Positions 26,772 through 36,004 of a DNA stretch of 64,000 bases are shown piece by piece. The DNA comes from Bacillus sp. FJAT-28004 (GTDB lineage: Bacteria; Bacillota; Bacilli; Paenibacillales; Paenibacillaceae): assembly GCF_001280845.1 (NCBI RefSeq), contig NZ_LGHP01000001.1:3622418-3686417 (forward strand), written 5' to 3'. The position numbers and the translations under genes were made by a program. The notes below the pieces were generated by a model. The model did not search any database. It worked only from the letters and a program-made list of their open reading frames with translations, and was not told where the DNA came from. The number at the start of each line of letters is the position of its first letter. Position 1 is the stretch's first letter.

Positions 26772-27176
26772 TTAGCAAAGCACATCTTTTTCCTGTTCGA
26801 CGATGTCCATTTCAAGATTATTTAGTCCGTTGTCTTCTAATACGGCAGCCTTATCCCCGTACTCTTTTATAATATGGATTTCACCCCATGAACAAAGGGA
26901 ATCCAATATCGATTTTAAGCTCCATCCGTATTCACTAAGCTCATATTCAACCCGCGGGGGGACCTCATTGTAGCTTATCCGATTCACGATGCCATCTTGC
27001 TCCAGCTCCCTCAGCTGCTGCGTTAACATCTTTTGTGTAATAGAGGGCATAATACGTTTTAGATCGCTCGTTCTTTTTTTGCCATGTGTTAAATGACAAA
27101 GGATTACACACTTCCATTTTCCCCCAATTACCTCGAGGGTCGCTTCCACTGAAATATTATATTTCTTCTTAATCAC
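26772..27176 (-). CDS. HxlR-family transcriptional regulator
   Basis: Winged helix of the HxlR/DUF24 class: LEVIGGKWKCVILCHL, MPSITQKMLTQQLRELEQDG and YELSEYGWSLKSIL. There is a Cys in VILCHL and another at the extreme C-terminus; several relatives sense electrophiles or oxidants by Cys. GTG at 27176 follows GGGAGG. It is divergent from the MFS/aldo-keto reductase operon, its probable target. Confidence 0.9.
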   Translation of the reverse strand: MIKKKYNISVEATLEVIGGKWKCVILCHLTHGKKRTSDLKRIMPSITQKMLTQQLRELEQDGIVNRISYNEVPPRVEYELSEYGWSLKSILDSLCSWGEIHIIKEYGDKAAVLEDNGLNNLEMDIVEQEKDVLC

Positions 27177-27233
27177 AGGTTAATCCTCCCAAACTGAGCT
27201 GTAGCCTACTGTTGATGCAATTATTACTTTTTA

Positions 27234-27260
27234 GTACCTATAGTACTTCAAAGTACGTAC
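27234..27260. promoter_or_regulatory. four GTAC half-sites between hxlR-type gene and MFS gene
   Basis: GTAC occurs at 27234, 27243, 27253 and 27257, including the dyad AGTACTT-CA-AAGTAC. Spacings of 9 and 10 bp place the first three on one DNA face. Binding by the HxlR protein is inferred. Confidence 0.5.
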
Positions 27261-27332
27261 TGTTCATTCCCGCCTAAACCAATCATAATAGCACTTACCG
27301 GCCGGCAATACTACACAAAAGGGGTTATACAA

Positions 27333-28538
27333 ATGGCTTTAGATAAAAAAAGAAGTACTTTGGCGCTCCTTGCGTTAGCCATAAGCGCCTTTGCGATTGG
27401 GACAACAGAGTTCATCAGTGTAGGGCTTCTCCCGCTTATATCTGAAGACTTGAATATATCTGTTACAACATCCGCACTAACCGTTACTTTATATGCTTTG
27501 GGGGTGACTTTTGGAGCGCCGATACTAACGTCTTTAACATCTAATATTCCGCGAAAAACATTATTGTTTTGGATTATGATTGTTTTTATTGCCGGAAATA
27601 GCCTTGCCGCAATAGCGAGTGGGGTTGGCATTTTACTGACAGCACGCGTCATCTCGGCGTTGGCTCATGGTGTATTTATGTCGATTGGATCTACCATTGC
27701 AGCTGATCTCGTTCCCGAGAACCGCAGGGCAAGTGCGATCGCTATTATGTTTTCAGGACTTACAGTAGCTACCGTTACAGGCGTGCCCTTGGGTACTTGG
27801 ATTGGACAAAACTGGGGCTGGCGTGCTGCCTTTGTCGGCATTGTTGTCATTGGCATAATAGCCTTTATAGCCAATATGATTTTGATTCCTTCTGATTTGC
27901 GCAAAGGAACTCGAACACCGCTCCGCGAGCAGGTGAAGCTGGTTACGAATGGACGATTGCTGCTTGCATTCGCTATTACTGCCATTGGGTATGGGGGCAC
28001 GTTTGTTGTCTTTACTTATTTATCCCCGTTACTTCACGATATAACCGGATTTAAGGAAAGTACGGTAGCGGCCATTCTTTTGGTTTACGGCATCGCGATA
28101 GCAATCGGCAATGTCATTGGAGGAAAAGCTGCCAATAAGAAGCCGATTACCGCCTTGTTTTACATGTTTATTTTGCAGGCTATTATACTCTTCATTCTCA
28201 CATTCACCGCTCCGTTTAAAGTAGCTGGCTTGATTACAATTTTCTTAATGGGACTGTTTGCTTTTATGAACGTACCCGGCTTGCAAGTGCATGTGGTTAT
28301 GCTCGCTGAGCGATATGCGCCGAAGGCGGTAGATGTCGCTTCCGCTGTTAACATTGCTGCGTTTAACGCTGGTATTGCAATTGGAGCCTATTTGGGCGGT
28401 GTCGTTACGGACTCGATTGGACTTATTCATACAGCATGGGTAGGAGCTTTGATGGTTGTCGGAGCTGTCATATTAACCGGCTGGGCAAGAGCTTTGGAAA
28501 AAAAAGATGAAACAAAACACAGGAGGGCTTCACTATGA
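27333..28538 (+). CDS. MFS transporter, AraJ/YdhP-like
   Basis: A 12-segment major facilitator of 401 residues. The first segment AFAIGTTEFISVGLLPLIS is typical of AraJ/PbuE/chloramphenicol-efflux-type proteins. SALAHGVFMSIGSTIAADLV and GVPLGTWIGQNWGWRAAF are conserved loop motifs. It overlaps the aldo-keto reductase gene by four bases (ATGA). The HxlR gene next door suggests induction by a reactive compound that is both reduced and exported. Confidence 0.87.
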   Translation: MALDKKRSTLALLALAISAFAIGTTEFISVGLLPLISEDLNISVTTSALTVTLYALGVTFGAPILTSLTSNIPRKTLLFWIMIVFIAGNSLAAIASGVGILLTARVISALAHGVFMSIGSTIAADLVPENRRASAIAIMFSGLTVATVTGVPLGTWIGQNWGWRAAFVGIVVIGIIAFIANMILIPSDLRKGTRTPLREQVKLVTNGRLLLAFAITAIGYGGTFVVFTYLSPLLHDITGFKESTVAAILLVYGIAIAIGNVIGGKAANKKPITALFYMFILQAIILFILTFTAPFKVAGLITIFLMGLFAFMNVPGLQVHVVMLAERYAPKAVDVASAVNIAAFNAGIAIGAYLGGVVTDSIGLIHTAWVGALMVVGAVILTGWARALEKKDETKHRRASL

Positions 28539-29380
28539 TCGCAAAACATTTACAGGATACAACTACACTTCACAACGGTGTTCAAATGCCATGGTTTGGT
28601 CTTGGCGTATTTAAAGTTGAGGATGGTGCTGAGCTCGTTAATGCTGTCAAAGCAGCCATCAAGAATGGCTACCGCAGTATTGATACTGCAGCTATTTATG
28701 ACAATGAAACAGGTGTCGGACAAGGTATTCGTGAGGCTATGGTTGAATACAACGTGGCTAGAGAAGAGCTTTTTGTTACATCAAAAGTATGGAATGCTGA
28801 TCTTGGATATGAATCTACGCTGGCAGCCTACGAAACAACGCTAAATAAGCTAGGTCTGGAATATCTTGATTTGTACCTTATTCATTGGCCTGTAGAAGGT
28901 AAATTCCAAGAAGCGTGGAGAGCTTTGGAAACTCTATATAAGGATGGTCGTGTAAAAGCGATCGGCGTAAGCAATTTTCAGATTCATCATCTGGAGACGT
29001 TAATGAAAGATGCTGTCGTTAAACCGATGGTCAATCAAGTGGAACTCCATCCGCAGCTAACTCAGAAAGAGTTGATTGAATATAGCAAGGAACAAGGCAT
29101 TCAAATCGAAGCATGGTCTCCGTTAATGCAGGGTCAGCTGTTAGAACATCCTGTTCTTAAAGAGGTCGCTGATAAACATAACAAATCCATTGCCCAAGTC
29201 ATTCTGCGCTGGGATTTACAGCATGGTATTGTAACGATTCCGAAATCTACGAAAGAACAGCGCATCATTGAAAACTCTGACGTATTTGATTTTGTGCTCT
29301 CTGAAGAGGAGCTAGCTCAGATTGATGCTTTAAACCAGAATCTTCGGGTTGGCCCAGATCCTGACAACTTTGATTTTTAA
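28535..29380 (+). CDS. aldo-keto reductase (YtbE/YvgN-like)
   Basis: NADPH-dependent carbonyl reductase with the (beta/alpha)8 fold. The catalytic tetrad is visible: Asp in YRSIDTAAIYDNE with Tyr, Lys in FVTSKVWN, His in YLIHWPVEG. The nucleotide end has IPKSTKEQRIIENSDVFDF. The length of 281 is normal. It is coupled to the MFS gene and controlled with it. Likely role is detoxification of aldehydes or dicarbonyls. Confidence 0.93.
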   Translation: MIAKHLQDTTTLHNGVQMPWFGLGVFKVEDGAELVNAVKAAIKNGYRSIDTAAIYDNETGVGQGIREAMVEYNVAREELFVTSKVWNADLGYESTLAAYETTLNKLGLEYLDLYLIHWPVEGKFQEAWRALETLYKDGRVKAIGVSNFQIHHLETLMKDAVVKPMVNQVELHPQLTQKELIEYSKEQGIQIEAWSPLMQGQLLEHPVLKEVADKHNKSIAQVILRWDLQHGIVTIPKSTKEQRIIENSDVFDFVLSEEELAQIDALNQNLRVGPDPDNFDF

Positions 29381-29398
29381 TATATGGTCCCAGTAACG

Positions 29399-29442
29399 AA
29401 AACGCCGTCTCTTTCAATAATGAAAGAGATGGCGTTTTTTTT
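29399..29442 (+). terminator. terminator of the MFS-AKR operon
   Basis: AAACGCC-g-TCTCTTTC pairs with GAAAGAGA-t-GGCGTTT and runs into ten T. Confidence 0.92.
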
Positions 29443-29542
29443 TTGCAGGATAATGAGCAATGGTATCGAAATGATTGTACATAAACCATCAATACAGCTT
29501 TCTGGCGTATAACATTCTAATCACATAAAAGTGGAGGGTACT

Positions 29543-30472
29543 ATGGCGAGCTTACATTTTCGAGAGGACGGCAATTTTAAAATTGTTCAATTTACCGATC
29601 TACATTGGCAAAATGGGCAGCAAGAGGATTTACAGACGTATTCGCTAATGAAGAATATCCTTCAAGAAGAAGCACCGGATTTGGTGATCTTTACAGGTGA
29701 CGTTATTTATAGCGAGCATTGTGCAGATAGGAAAGAGTCCTATAAAAATGCTGTCAAAGCAGCGGAAGAATTTAATATCCCCTGGGCAGCTGTGTTTGGC
29801 AATCATGATACCGAGGTTGGCACCACCAGAGAAGAGCTTATTCGATTGCAGCAGGAAAGACCGCTTAGCTTAACAGAAATGGGCCCTAGCCTAGGGGATC
29901 GTGTAGGAAATTATGTGCTTGAAATCCATTCTAAAAATAATAACGGACCAGCTGCCGCATTATATTTATTAGATTCTGGCGAATATGCCGATCAGCCAGT
30001 TGGCGGCTATGCATGGGTAACTCACAGCCAAATTGGCTGGTATAAGGAGCAGTCCGCTCGTTTAACGAAGCAAAACAATGATGTTCCACTACCCTCACTA
30101 GCGTTTTTCCATATCCCTGTACCCGAATATAACGAGGTATGGAACGAGCATACCTGCTATGGGCAAAAACACGAAGGCGTAGCAAGTCCAAAAATAAATT
30201 CCGGACTATTTACCGCCTTTCTTGAAATGAAAGATGTACGTGGCACGTTCGTGGGTCATGACCATATCAATGATTACTGGGGTGAGCTTCACGGCATACG
30301 TCTCTGTTATGGACGGGCAACGGGTTATAACACCTATGGAAAAGAAGGCTTTCCGCGAGGCGCACGGATCATACAATTAACCGAAGGGGAAGCTGACTTT
30401 CAAACATGGCTTAGATTGGATGATGGATCTGTCGTAGTCAATCAGCCAGAGCATCTACCAGAGCAAGGTTAG
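29543..30472 (+). CDS. cytosolic metallophosphoesterase (PAP29/Dcr2-like)
   Basis: Calcineurin-like phosphoesterase without a signal peptide. Motifs in order: QFTDLHWQ, FTGDVIYS, FGNHDTE, FFHIPVPEY and FVGHDHINDYWG. This spacing, with YGRATGYNTYGKEGFPRGARI near the end, matches the purple-acid-phosphatase-29/Dcr2-like branch. ATG 29543 is chosen because GGAGGG overlaps the GTG at 29531. It stands alone between two terminators. Substrate unknown. Confidence 0.85.
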   Translation: MASLHFREDGNFKIVQFTDLHWQNGQQEDLQTYSLMKNILQEEAPDLVIFTGDVIYSEHCADRKESYKNAVKAAEEFNIPWAAVFGNHDTEVGTTREELIRLQQERPLSLTEMGPSLGDRVGNYVLEIHSKNNNGPAAALYLLDSGEYADQPVGGYAWVTHSQIGWYKEQSARLTKQNNDVPLPSLAFFHIPVPEYNEVWNEHTCYGQKHEGVASPKINSGLFTAFLEMKDVRGTFVGHDHINDYWGELHGIRLCYGRATGYNTYGKEGFPRGARIIQLTEGEADFQTWLRLDDGSVVVNQPEHLPEQG

Positions 30473-30492
30473 CGTCACCGTTCATCATGCAT

Positions 30493-30524
30493 AAATAAGG
30501 ACAACCAGATGGTTGTCCTTATTT
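30493..30524 (+). terminator. terminator after the metallophosphoesterase
   Basis: AAATAAGGACAACC-agat-GGTTGTCCTTATTT, a perfect 14-bp stem. Confidence 0.92.
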
Positions 30525-30598
30525 GTGTTTATATCCATTTCAAGGCTGCCAGAGCACAATTTCTCCACAAACTAGTTCATTATATTTTCCCACTTTTG

Positions 30599-30607
30599 TG
30601 CTATACT
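30599..30607 (+). promoter_or_regulatory. extended -10 promoter of the acyltransferase gene
   Basis: TGCTATACT lies 61 bp before the start codon; the -35 is poor. Confidence 0.45.
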
Positions 30608-30668
30608 AGCTTGTCAGCATTTTAACAACAAATAATGTAAGATTATCAACTTATTCAAGAGGTGCATA

Positions 30669-31811
30669 ATGTCTCAACCGCCAACTAAGAAGGCGCTTTT
30701 GACCGAGATTGAGAGCCTTCGCGCATTTGGCATACTTGCCGTCATTATGATTCACGCGACATCCTCTTCGGTGGTCAATGCCGACCCTAACTCCACACTG
30801 TTTCTGATTCTGGTCCTGTTCAATACTTTATCCAAATTCGCCGTACCTCTATTCATTCTGATCAGTGGCATATCTCTTTTCTACAATTACAATGATAAAC
30901 CATTAAACAAGCAGACGGCTAAATCGTTCTACAAGAAGCGTTTGACTAAAATTATGCTGCCGTTTCTTCTATTTTCATTTATTTATTATGCCACTATCAT
31001 CTATTTCAGATATGGATTTACTAGTTTTGAACAGTTTATTTCTTATTTTCAAACCTGGGATTTTTTCGTTAAATTGATGATTGGAAAAACCTATGCTCAT
31101 TTGTATTTTATCTTCATTATCATCCAGTGTTATTTGCTCTTCCCACTGCTGTGGTATGTGATGAGAAAGTGGCCTCGTCTCGTTAATTGGTTGATAACAG
31201 GAGGACTTCTCGTACAATGGGCTTATATGCTGAATGCGAAAGAAATCGGAATTAAATACGTCACCAGCGGATTTTTCGCATATAGCTTGTACTTTTGTAT
31301 CGGGGCTTACATTGGAATCAACTATACGAAGCTTTACTCCTATTGGGAGCGCAATCGAAACAGCATTGCTTTACGTAGCACATTAATTCTGGTATTAGTC
31401 ACTTCCGGCGCTATCAATGTGATCTACTACTTACGTGAAGCTCAGGGAAAAATACTATTTAACGATATCTTTTTGGTGCAATTGAAAAATGAAATTTATA
31501 TCACTGCTGCATGCCTGCTCCTTATTCATTTAGCACTTCGGATTAAGGCATCCCGCATCGAATATTTGAAAGCTGTTCTTATTCATCTCAGCCATGCATC
31601 GTTTGGCATGTACTTGCTTCATCCGATGTTCCTCAGATATTACCGTATGATGGATGTGAATGGCAGTCCGCTAGTCTATGGTGCATGGATTGCAGGCGGC
31701 TTCTTACTGGCTCTAATCGGCTCATGGATCATCGTCACTTGGGCTGGAAAAGTAAGAGGAAACTGGATTTTATTCGGACCTATTCCCAAGCAGAAACCGC
31801 TCGGACAGTAG
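30669..31811 (+). CDS. acyltransferase-3 family membrane protein
   Basis: Polytopic membrane O-acyltransferase with about ten segments. The N-terminal motif EIESLRAFGILAVIMIHA contains the family's catalytic-type His. KFAVPLFILISGISL and the end HASFGMYLLHPM are conserved. It would transfer an acyl group (acetyl or succinyl) to an envelope glycan. RBS AGAGGTG precedes ATG 30669. No glycan operon is adjacent, so the acceptor is unknown. Confidence 0.88.
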   Translation: MSQPPTKKALLTEIESLRAFGILAVIMIHATSSSVVNADPNSTLFLILVLFNTLSKFAVPLFILISGISLFYNYNDKPLNKQTAKSFYKKRLTKIMLPFLLFSFIYYATIIYFRYGFTSFEQFISYFQTWDFFVKLMIGKTYAHLYFIFIIIQCYLLFPLLWYVMRKWPRLVNWLITGGLLVQWAYMLNAKEIGIKYVTSGFFAYSLYFCIGAYIGINYTKLYSYWERNRNSIALRSTLILVLVTSGAINVIYYLREAQGKILFNDIFLVQLKNEIYITAACLLLIHLALRIKASRIEYLKAVLIHLSHASFGMYLLHPMFLRYYRMMDVNGSPLVYGAWIAGGFLLALIGSWIIVTWAGKVRGNWILFGPIPKQKPLGQ

Positions 31812-31842
31812 CCGCGAAGGATGAAATTAAAACATTTATGTG

Positions 31843-31879
31843 ACGCCCCTCTGCTTATCATAGGCAAAAGGGGCGTTTT
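31843..31879 (+). terminator. terminator after the acyltransferase
   Basis: ACGCCCCT...AGGGGCGT stem with an inner TGC/GCA pair and a short T run. Confidence 0.85.
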
Positions 31880-32001
31880 CAATAATTTCCCCCTATGCGA
31901 GTCAGGTGATTTCCGTTAAACTAGTAATTCTGGTATCGGCAGAATCAACTATAATATTGCAGGTTTACCCCTGAAAAACTATTGGAGGTTTCTTTTCTAA
32001 C

Positions 32002-32625
32002 ATGCATAATGAACATCATTCCAATGTAAAAATCGTAACCGCCGACCCAAGCGCAATCGGCTTATTTGGGCTGGCTATCGTTACGCTCGTAGCCTCCTCA
32101 CAAAAGCTCGGCTTAACGGAGGGTCTTAGTCTCGTTATTCCATGGGCTATCTTCCTAGGCGCCTTTGCCCAGCTCTTTGCTTCTATACAAGATGCCAAAC
32201 ACAATAATACATTCGGTATGACCGCTTTTGGCGCCTATGCTTTTTTCTGGATGGCCATGGCCGGCAGCTGGCTTATCAAGCTCGGAGTATTCGGCGCAGA
32301 GCTAGCAGCAATCGCAGACAGCAAGCAGCTTGGTTTTGCTTTTGTCGGTTATCTCATATTCTCCCTGCTGATGACCATCGGGGCAGCTGAGACAAATAAA
32401 GTCTTGTTCTTCATCTTCGTACTGATTGACCTGCTGTTCCTAGGCCTGAGCTTCGATGCATTCGGAGTTGCCTCCGACGTGTTCCACACACTCGCTGCTT
32501 ATGCCGAGATGGGTATCGCTCTGCTGTCGCTATATGCCGCGGGTGCAGCTGTGCTGAACACGCATTTTGGACGTGTGTTTCTGCCAATCGGTCGGCCTTT
32601 TGGCATCTTCAAACCCCGTTCATAA
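32002..32625 (+). CDS. GPR1/FUN34/YaaH-family acetate transporter
   Basis: Six-segment acetate/succinate channel-like carrier (AceTr family). The family's N-terminal NPAPLGL motif appears as DPSAIGLFGLAIVTL, and an aromatic-rich FGAYAFFWMAMAGSW follows. The length of 207 is typical. RBS GGAGG is upstream of ATG 32002. Monocistronic. It likely imports or exports acetate according to the proton gradient. Confidence 0.88.
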   Translation: MHNEHHSNVKIVTADPSAIGLFGLAIVTLVASSQKLGLTEGLSLVIPWAIFLGAFAQLFASIQDAKHNNTFGMTAFGAYAFFWMAMAGSWLIKLGVFGAELAAIADSKQLGFAFVGYLIFSLLMTIGAAETNKVLFFIFVLIDLLFLGLSFDAFGVASDVFHTLAAYAEMGIALLSLYAAGAAVLNTHFGRVFLPIGRPFGIFKPRS

Positions 32626-32651
32626 TTGAAATCTCATACCTATCTATAATA

Positions 32652-32699
32652 AAAGCCAGCCGCTCATCGTGCCGATCCCCGATAGAGCGGCTTTTTTTA
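32652..32699 (+). terminator. terminator between acetate transporter and yhcH
   Basis: AGCCGCTC/GAGCGGCT stem with seven T after it. Reading the other way it has an A-rich flank and may serve both genes. Confidence 0.85.
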
Positions 32700-33173
32700 A
32701 CGCCGTTGCAGCAAGTCCATATGCATTTTCACAACCGCTTTTTTGATTTTTGTAGACGGTTGGCCCATGCCGGGTCTGTGAATATCATTAGGGAAAAAGA
32801 CGGCAAACATACCCGGCTTAAGATGGAGCAATATCTCATCTGCTGAAGGCTTATACAGCGCGTAATCCTGCTCACTGTCATAAGCTTTAACGGGTTCAAC
32901 ATCTTCTCGCAGCGATGACCACCCGATGGTTTCTTCACCTTCAATTAAATATTGGAGGTCGATATAGGACTCGTGTTTCTCAGCAAGATGATCTTCTGAA
33001 GCCTTCGCATCAAATTCCATAAATGAAGCATACATAAGATCACCGTTAATCTCGACACGACCGGCAGCAGGATTTTGTACTAGTATTTTCTTAAGTTCGT
33101 CCATCGCTGTTACGATGACGGTATTCTCGTATTTGCTTTGATCTCCCCATGATGTCAAAGAACCTAAAATCAT
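32697..33173 (-). CDS. YhcH/YjgK/YiaL family protein
   Basis: Cupin-like DUF386 protein of the YhcH/YjgK/EbgC group, associated with sialic-acid and ManNAc catabolism and thought to act on sugar anomers. Conserved parts are LAEKHESYIDLQYLIEGEE, GMFAVFFPNDIHRPG and VVKMHM, with metal-type His and Glu. It is last in the nanE-kinase-RpiR-yhcH run. A 52-bp gap separates it from the regulator gene. Confidence 0.87.
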   Translation of the reverse strand: MILGSLTSWGDQSKYENTVIVTAMDELKKILVQNPAAGRVEINGDLMYASFMEFDAKASEDHLAEKHESYIDLQYLIEGEETIGWSSLREDVEPVKAYDSEQDYALYKPSADEILLHLKPGMFAVFFPNDIHRPGMGQPSTKIKKAVVKMHMDLLQRR

Positions 33174-33225
33174 GACCTATTCCCCCAATGGCGTATTCAA
33201 AAGCTTGTTCCGCATATGCTATGCT

Positions 33226-34080
33226 TTAAAGCAATTTCACAGCTACTGACCCAGCAGTACTTTCCTTATTCCTTATAGAATCCTCGTAGGTTCTCTTGAA
33301 ATATTCAACATATAGTACATCGAGCAAGTAAAGCTGTGAAATCTTCGCAGATAATGAACCGCCTTGCAGAGGCCCTTCATTCGCGCCGCATAGCAGTGTG
33401 AGATCCGAGTAAGAGGTTAGCGGTGACTTAACGAATCTGGTAATAGAAATGACGGTAGCACCACTTTCTTTTGCCTTTTTTGCCACTTCAATCGTATCCT
33501 TGGTAGAACCGGAATAAGAAATAACGACGGCAACATCTCGTTTCGTCATTAAAGCCGCCGACATCATCTGCAGATGGGAATCGATGCTGCATTCCGTTTT
33601 ATTTATGATACGCATAAATTTGATTTTCGCTTCCATTGCTGTCATTAATGAAGAACCGACGCCAAAAAATATGACGCGTTCCGCTTGAAGCAAATGTTCA
33701 ATGGCTTGATTCATTTTTTCGTTATCGATCAGATGATAAGTTTCGTTTAACGCGCTTATATTGGATGACAGCACCTTGGAGGACACTTGCTCTATCGTAT
33801 CGTTCATCAGAACCTTGTCCGTGAGCTGCGGTATTTCGTTTTCCACTGTGATGCTATGTGCAAGTGCAATCTTGAAATCCTGATACCCCTTGTAGCTTAA
33901 CGATCGGCAAAACCTGAATACACTTGACTCGCCTACTCCGCAGCTATCCGCAAGATCAGTGATCGACATATAAACGACACTTTCCGAGTTATCCAAGACA
34001 TAGTCCGCTACTTTTTTTTCCGTATTCGTCAGGTTGTTGTATTTCGAATGAATCGTTGTGAAAATATTGATCGTGCGCAA
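33226..34080 (-). CDS. MurR/RpiR-family transcriptional regulator
   Basis: N-terminal HTH_6 domain (about 1-77; SITDLADSCGVGESSVFRFCRSL) and a SIS sugar-phosphate domain (about 120-255; VIFFGVGSSLMTAMEAK and VVISYSGSTKDTIEVAKKA). RpiR proteins of this type respond to ManNAc-6-P or GlcNAc-6-P in nan operons. TTG at 34080 follows GGGAGGTGATG. It lies within the operon it probably controls. Confidence 0.9.
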   Translation of the reverse strand: MRTINIFTTIHSKYNNLTNTEKKVADYVLDNSESVVYMSITDLADSCGVGESSVFRFCRSLSYKGYQDFKIALAHSITVENEIPQLTDKVLMNDTIEQVSSKVLSSNISALNETYHLIDNEKMNQAIEHLLQAERVIFFGVGSSLMTAMEAKIKFMRIINKTECSIDSHLQMMSAALMTKRDVAVVISYSGSTKDTIEVAKKAKESGATVISITRFVKSPLTSYSDLTLLCGANEGPLQGGSLSAKISQLYLLDVLYVEYFKRTYEDSIRNKESTAGSVAVKLL

Positions 34081-34107
34081 CCCATCACCTCCCTAAATCC
34101 TTTACAC

Positions 34108-34992
34108 TCAGCGTAAAAATAATGATGCAGCACCTAATAAGCCAGCCTTATTTCCAAGAGAAGCCTTTAGAATATTCACACCCAAAAAACTTTCCATGAT
34201 TAACTCTTTTGTTTGTTTCTCGACTATGCGAACGAGTTCATCCTGTTCCATCACTCCGCCCCCTACAATAATTGCAGGTGGATTGAAGATATGAATAAGT
34301 GAAGCTAAACCCGCAGATACTTCAGCAGTCCAAGTATGCAAAATATGATTTAACGTATCGTTTCCTACCTGTATTTTATCAAAAAAACCTTTTCCATCTA
34401 CAATTTCTGGATCAGCTTCTTGGGCCATTCGGATTAAGGCTGCCGTTGAGGCGTAGGTTTCGTAATACGGTTTTCTCGTGCTGCCATTCATGTTAGACAA
34501 TGGATGTGTAAATATATGACCGAATTCAGCGGCCGATCCGCTTGATCCGCGGTATATCTGACGATTAATGACGATAGCTCCGCCGATACCTGTTCCAAAC
34601 GTTAAGCATAAGAAATCAGTAAACGACTTTGCTGCCCCAAAGTATGCCTCGCCTAAAGCAGCCGCATTCACATCATTTTCTACCTTAACGGGTTTATGGA
34701 ATCGGTTCTCCACGATTTCTTTAATCTTCATACCTGTATAATTGGGGATATTCTCGTTTGCATACAAAACGCAGCCCTCTTCGGTGTTCACTTGACCGGC
34801 CGTACTGATAGCGACAGCATCGAAATGATGATAGGATTCCAATTGATCAAGCAATCTTTCCATGAGATGCAAGCCGCCCAAATGAGCCTCGGTAGAATAT
34901 TCCTTGAACTGAGTAATCGTTCCTTGTTCATCGCAAATGCCGATCTTCGTGTTGGTGCCACCAATATCCGCCGCTAAAATGTTCATCCCCAT
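34108..34992 (-). CDS. nanK: ROK-family sugar kinase, probable ManNAc kinase
   Basis: ROK kinase with the ATP motif ADIGGTNTKIG (7-17), sugar-site region VENDVNAAALGEAYFGA, and phosphate-binding LTFGTGIGGAIV. The family's usual CxCGxxGCxE zinc loop is absent: after AEFGHIFTHP the sequence reads LSNMNGSTRKPYYETYAS with no cysteine. This is a known variation in some ROK kinases. It starts two bases after nanE, so it should phosphorylate ManNAc to ManNAc-6-P for that epimerase. Confidence 0.82.
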   Translation of the reverse strand: MGMNILAADIGGTNTKIGICDEQGTITQFKEYSTEAHLGGLHLMERLLDQLESYHHFDAVAISTAGQVNTEEGCVLYANENIPNYTGMKIKEIVENRFHKPVKVENDVNAAALGEAYFGAAKSFTDFLCLTFGTGIGGAIVINRQIYRGSSGSAAEFGHIFTHPLSNMNGSTRKPYYETYASTAALIRMAQEADPEIVDGKGFFDKIQVGNDTLNHILHTWTAEVSAGLASLIHIFNPPAIIVGGGVMEQDELVRIVEKQTKELIMESFLGVNILKASLGNKAGLLGAASLFLR

Positions 34993-34994
34993 GG

Positions 34995-35684
34995 CTATTC
35001 AACAGCCTTTACGAATTTTTTGGTTATTTCCATCGGTCTTGTAATGGAAGACCCCACTACTGCCGAATAAATTCCTTGGTCAAATAATCTTTTTAATTCC
35101 TCGGGTGTCGAGATGCCGCCCTCCGCTATGATCGGAACGGATATCGTATTTACGAGCTTCTCTATCAATTGAAAATCCGGCAAAGCGTTATCTTTTGTTG
35201 CTTCGGTATAACCACTGAGCGTCGTGCCTATAATGTCAAACCCAAGCTCTGCAGCCTTGATTGCTTCAGCATAAGTGGAGCAATCCGCCATAAAGAGCTG
35301 ATCTGTATATTTTTCTCTTAGTAACGGAAATAATTCCGATATAGTCGAACCATCCGGTCTCACACGATCCGTCGCGTCCATTGCGATGATGTCTACGCCT
35401 TCAAGACAAAGCTCATCCACTTCCTTCATCGTGGGAGTGATAAATACGGCAGACCCCTCATAAACCTCTTTAATGATCCCGATAATTGGTAAATCAACTT
35501 GCCTCTTGATTTCCCTAATATCCTCCACACTGTTAGCACGAATACCCGAAGCACCGCCTAAGTATGCTGCATATGCCATTCTCCCCATAATAAATGGACT
35601 ATGAAGCGGCTCATCAGGCAAGGCCTGGCAGGAAACAACCAGCTTTCTTCTTATCATATCAAGGACATTTCTATTTGTATTCAT
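34995..35684 (-). CDS. nanE: N-acetylmannosamine-6-phosphate 2-epimerase
   Basis: TIM-barrel epimerase converting ManNAc-6-P to GlcNAc-6-P. Motifs include [29 protein letters not shown], the catalytic lysine region [22 protein letters not shown] and [16 protein letters not shown] at 35684 is chosen because GTGGAG is just upstream; this gives 229 residues, the family length, rather than the longer frame from 35735. First gene of the four-gene operon. Confidence 0.93.
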   Translation of the reverse strand: MNTNRNVLDMIRRKLVVSCQALPDEPLHSPFIMGRMAYAAYLGGASGIRANSVEDIREIKRQVDLPIIGIIKEVYEGSAVFITPTMKEVDELCLEGVDIIAMDATDRVRPDGSTISELFPLLREKYTDQLFMADCSTYAEAIKAAELGFDIIGTTLSGYTEATKDNALPDFQLIEKLVNTISVPIIAEGGISTPEELKRLFDQGIYSAVVGSSITRPMEITKKFVKAVE

Positions 35685-35814
35685 TGGACTCCACTCCACT
35701 ACGGTTTTATTTACTCCTCGAATGCACCCTGCCATCTTATAAGCAAAATTAGGAATACTAAATCAAGTCATCATAGCAGTAGGCAAAAACAACATATCAT
35801 AATACCTTGATATT

Positions 35815-35832
35815 GTAAATTAATTTCATTAT
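35815..35832. promoter_or_regulatory. candidate RpiR operator upstream of nanE
   Basis: TGTAAATTAATTTCATTA contains a near-perfect dyad TGAAATTAATTTaCA on the minus strand, similar to TGAAAT/ATTTCA sites known for RpiR-type nan regulators. The surrounding 35736-35920 is strongly AT-rich. Confidence 0.4.
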
Positions 35833-35929
35833 TTTTTAATTAATAAAAAATATTTCCACCACAAAACTCCCCCCTAGATTTTCTGCCCTCTCGGGTTTAT
35901 TATCTTTTTTCTACATAAATAAAAAGACC

Positions 35930-35973
35930 CGATAAGCTCTATAAGAGCGAATCAGGCCTCAACTATTCCGTTT
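35930..35973 (-). terminator. terminator of the yjdM gene
   Basis: On minus, AGGCCTGAT pairs with ATCGGGTCT through wobbles around an inner GCTC/GAGC hairpin, then TTTTT. Confidence 0.72.
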
Positions 35974-36004
35974 TTACTTTAGCGTAACTCATGATAAATA
36001 AAAC

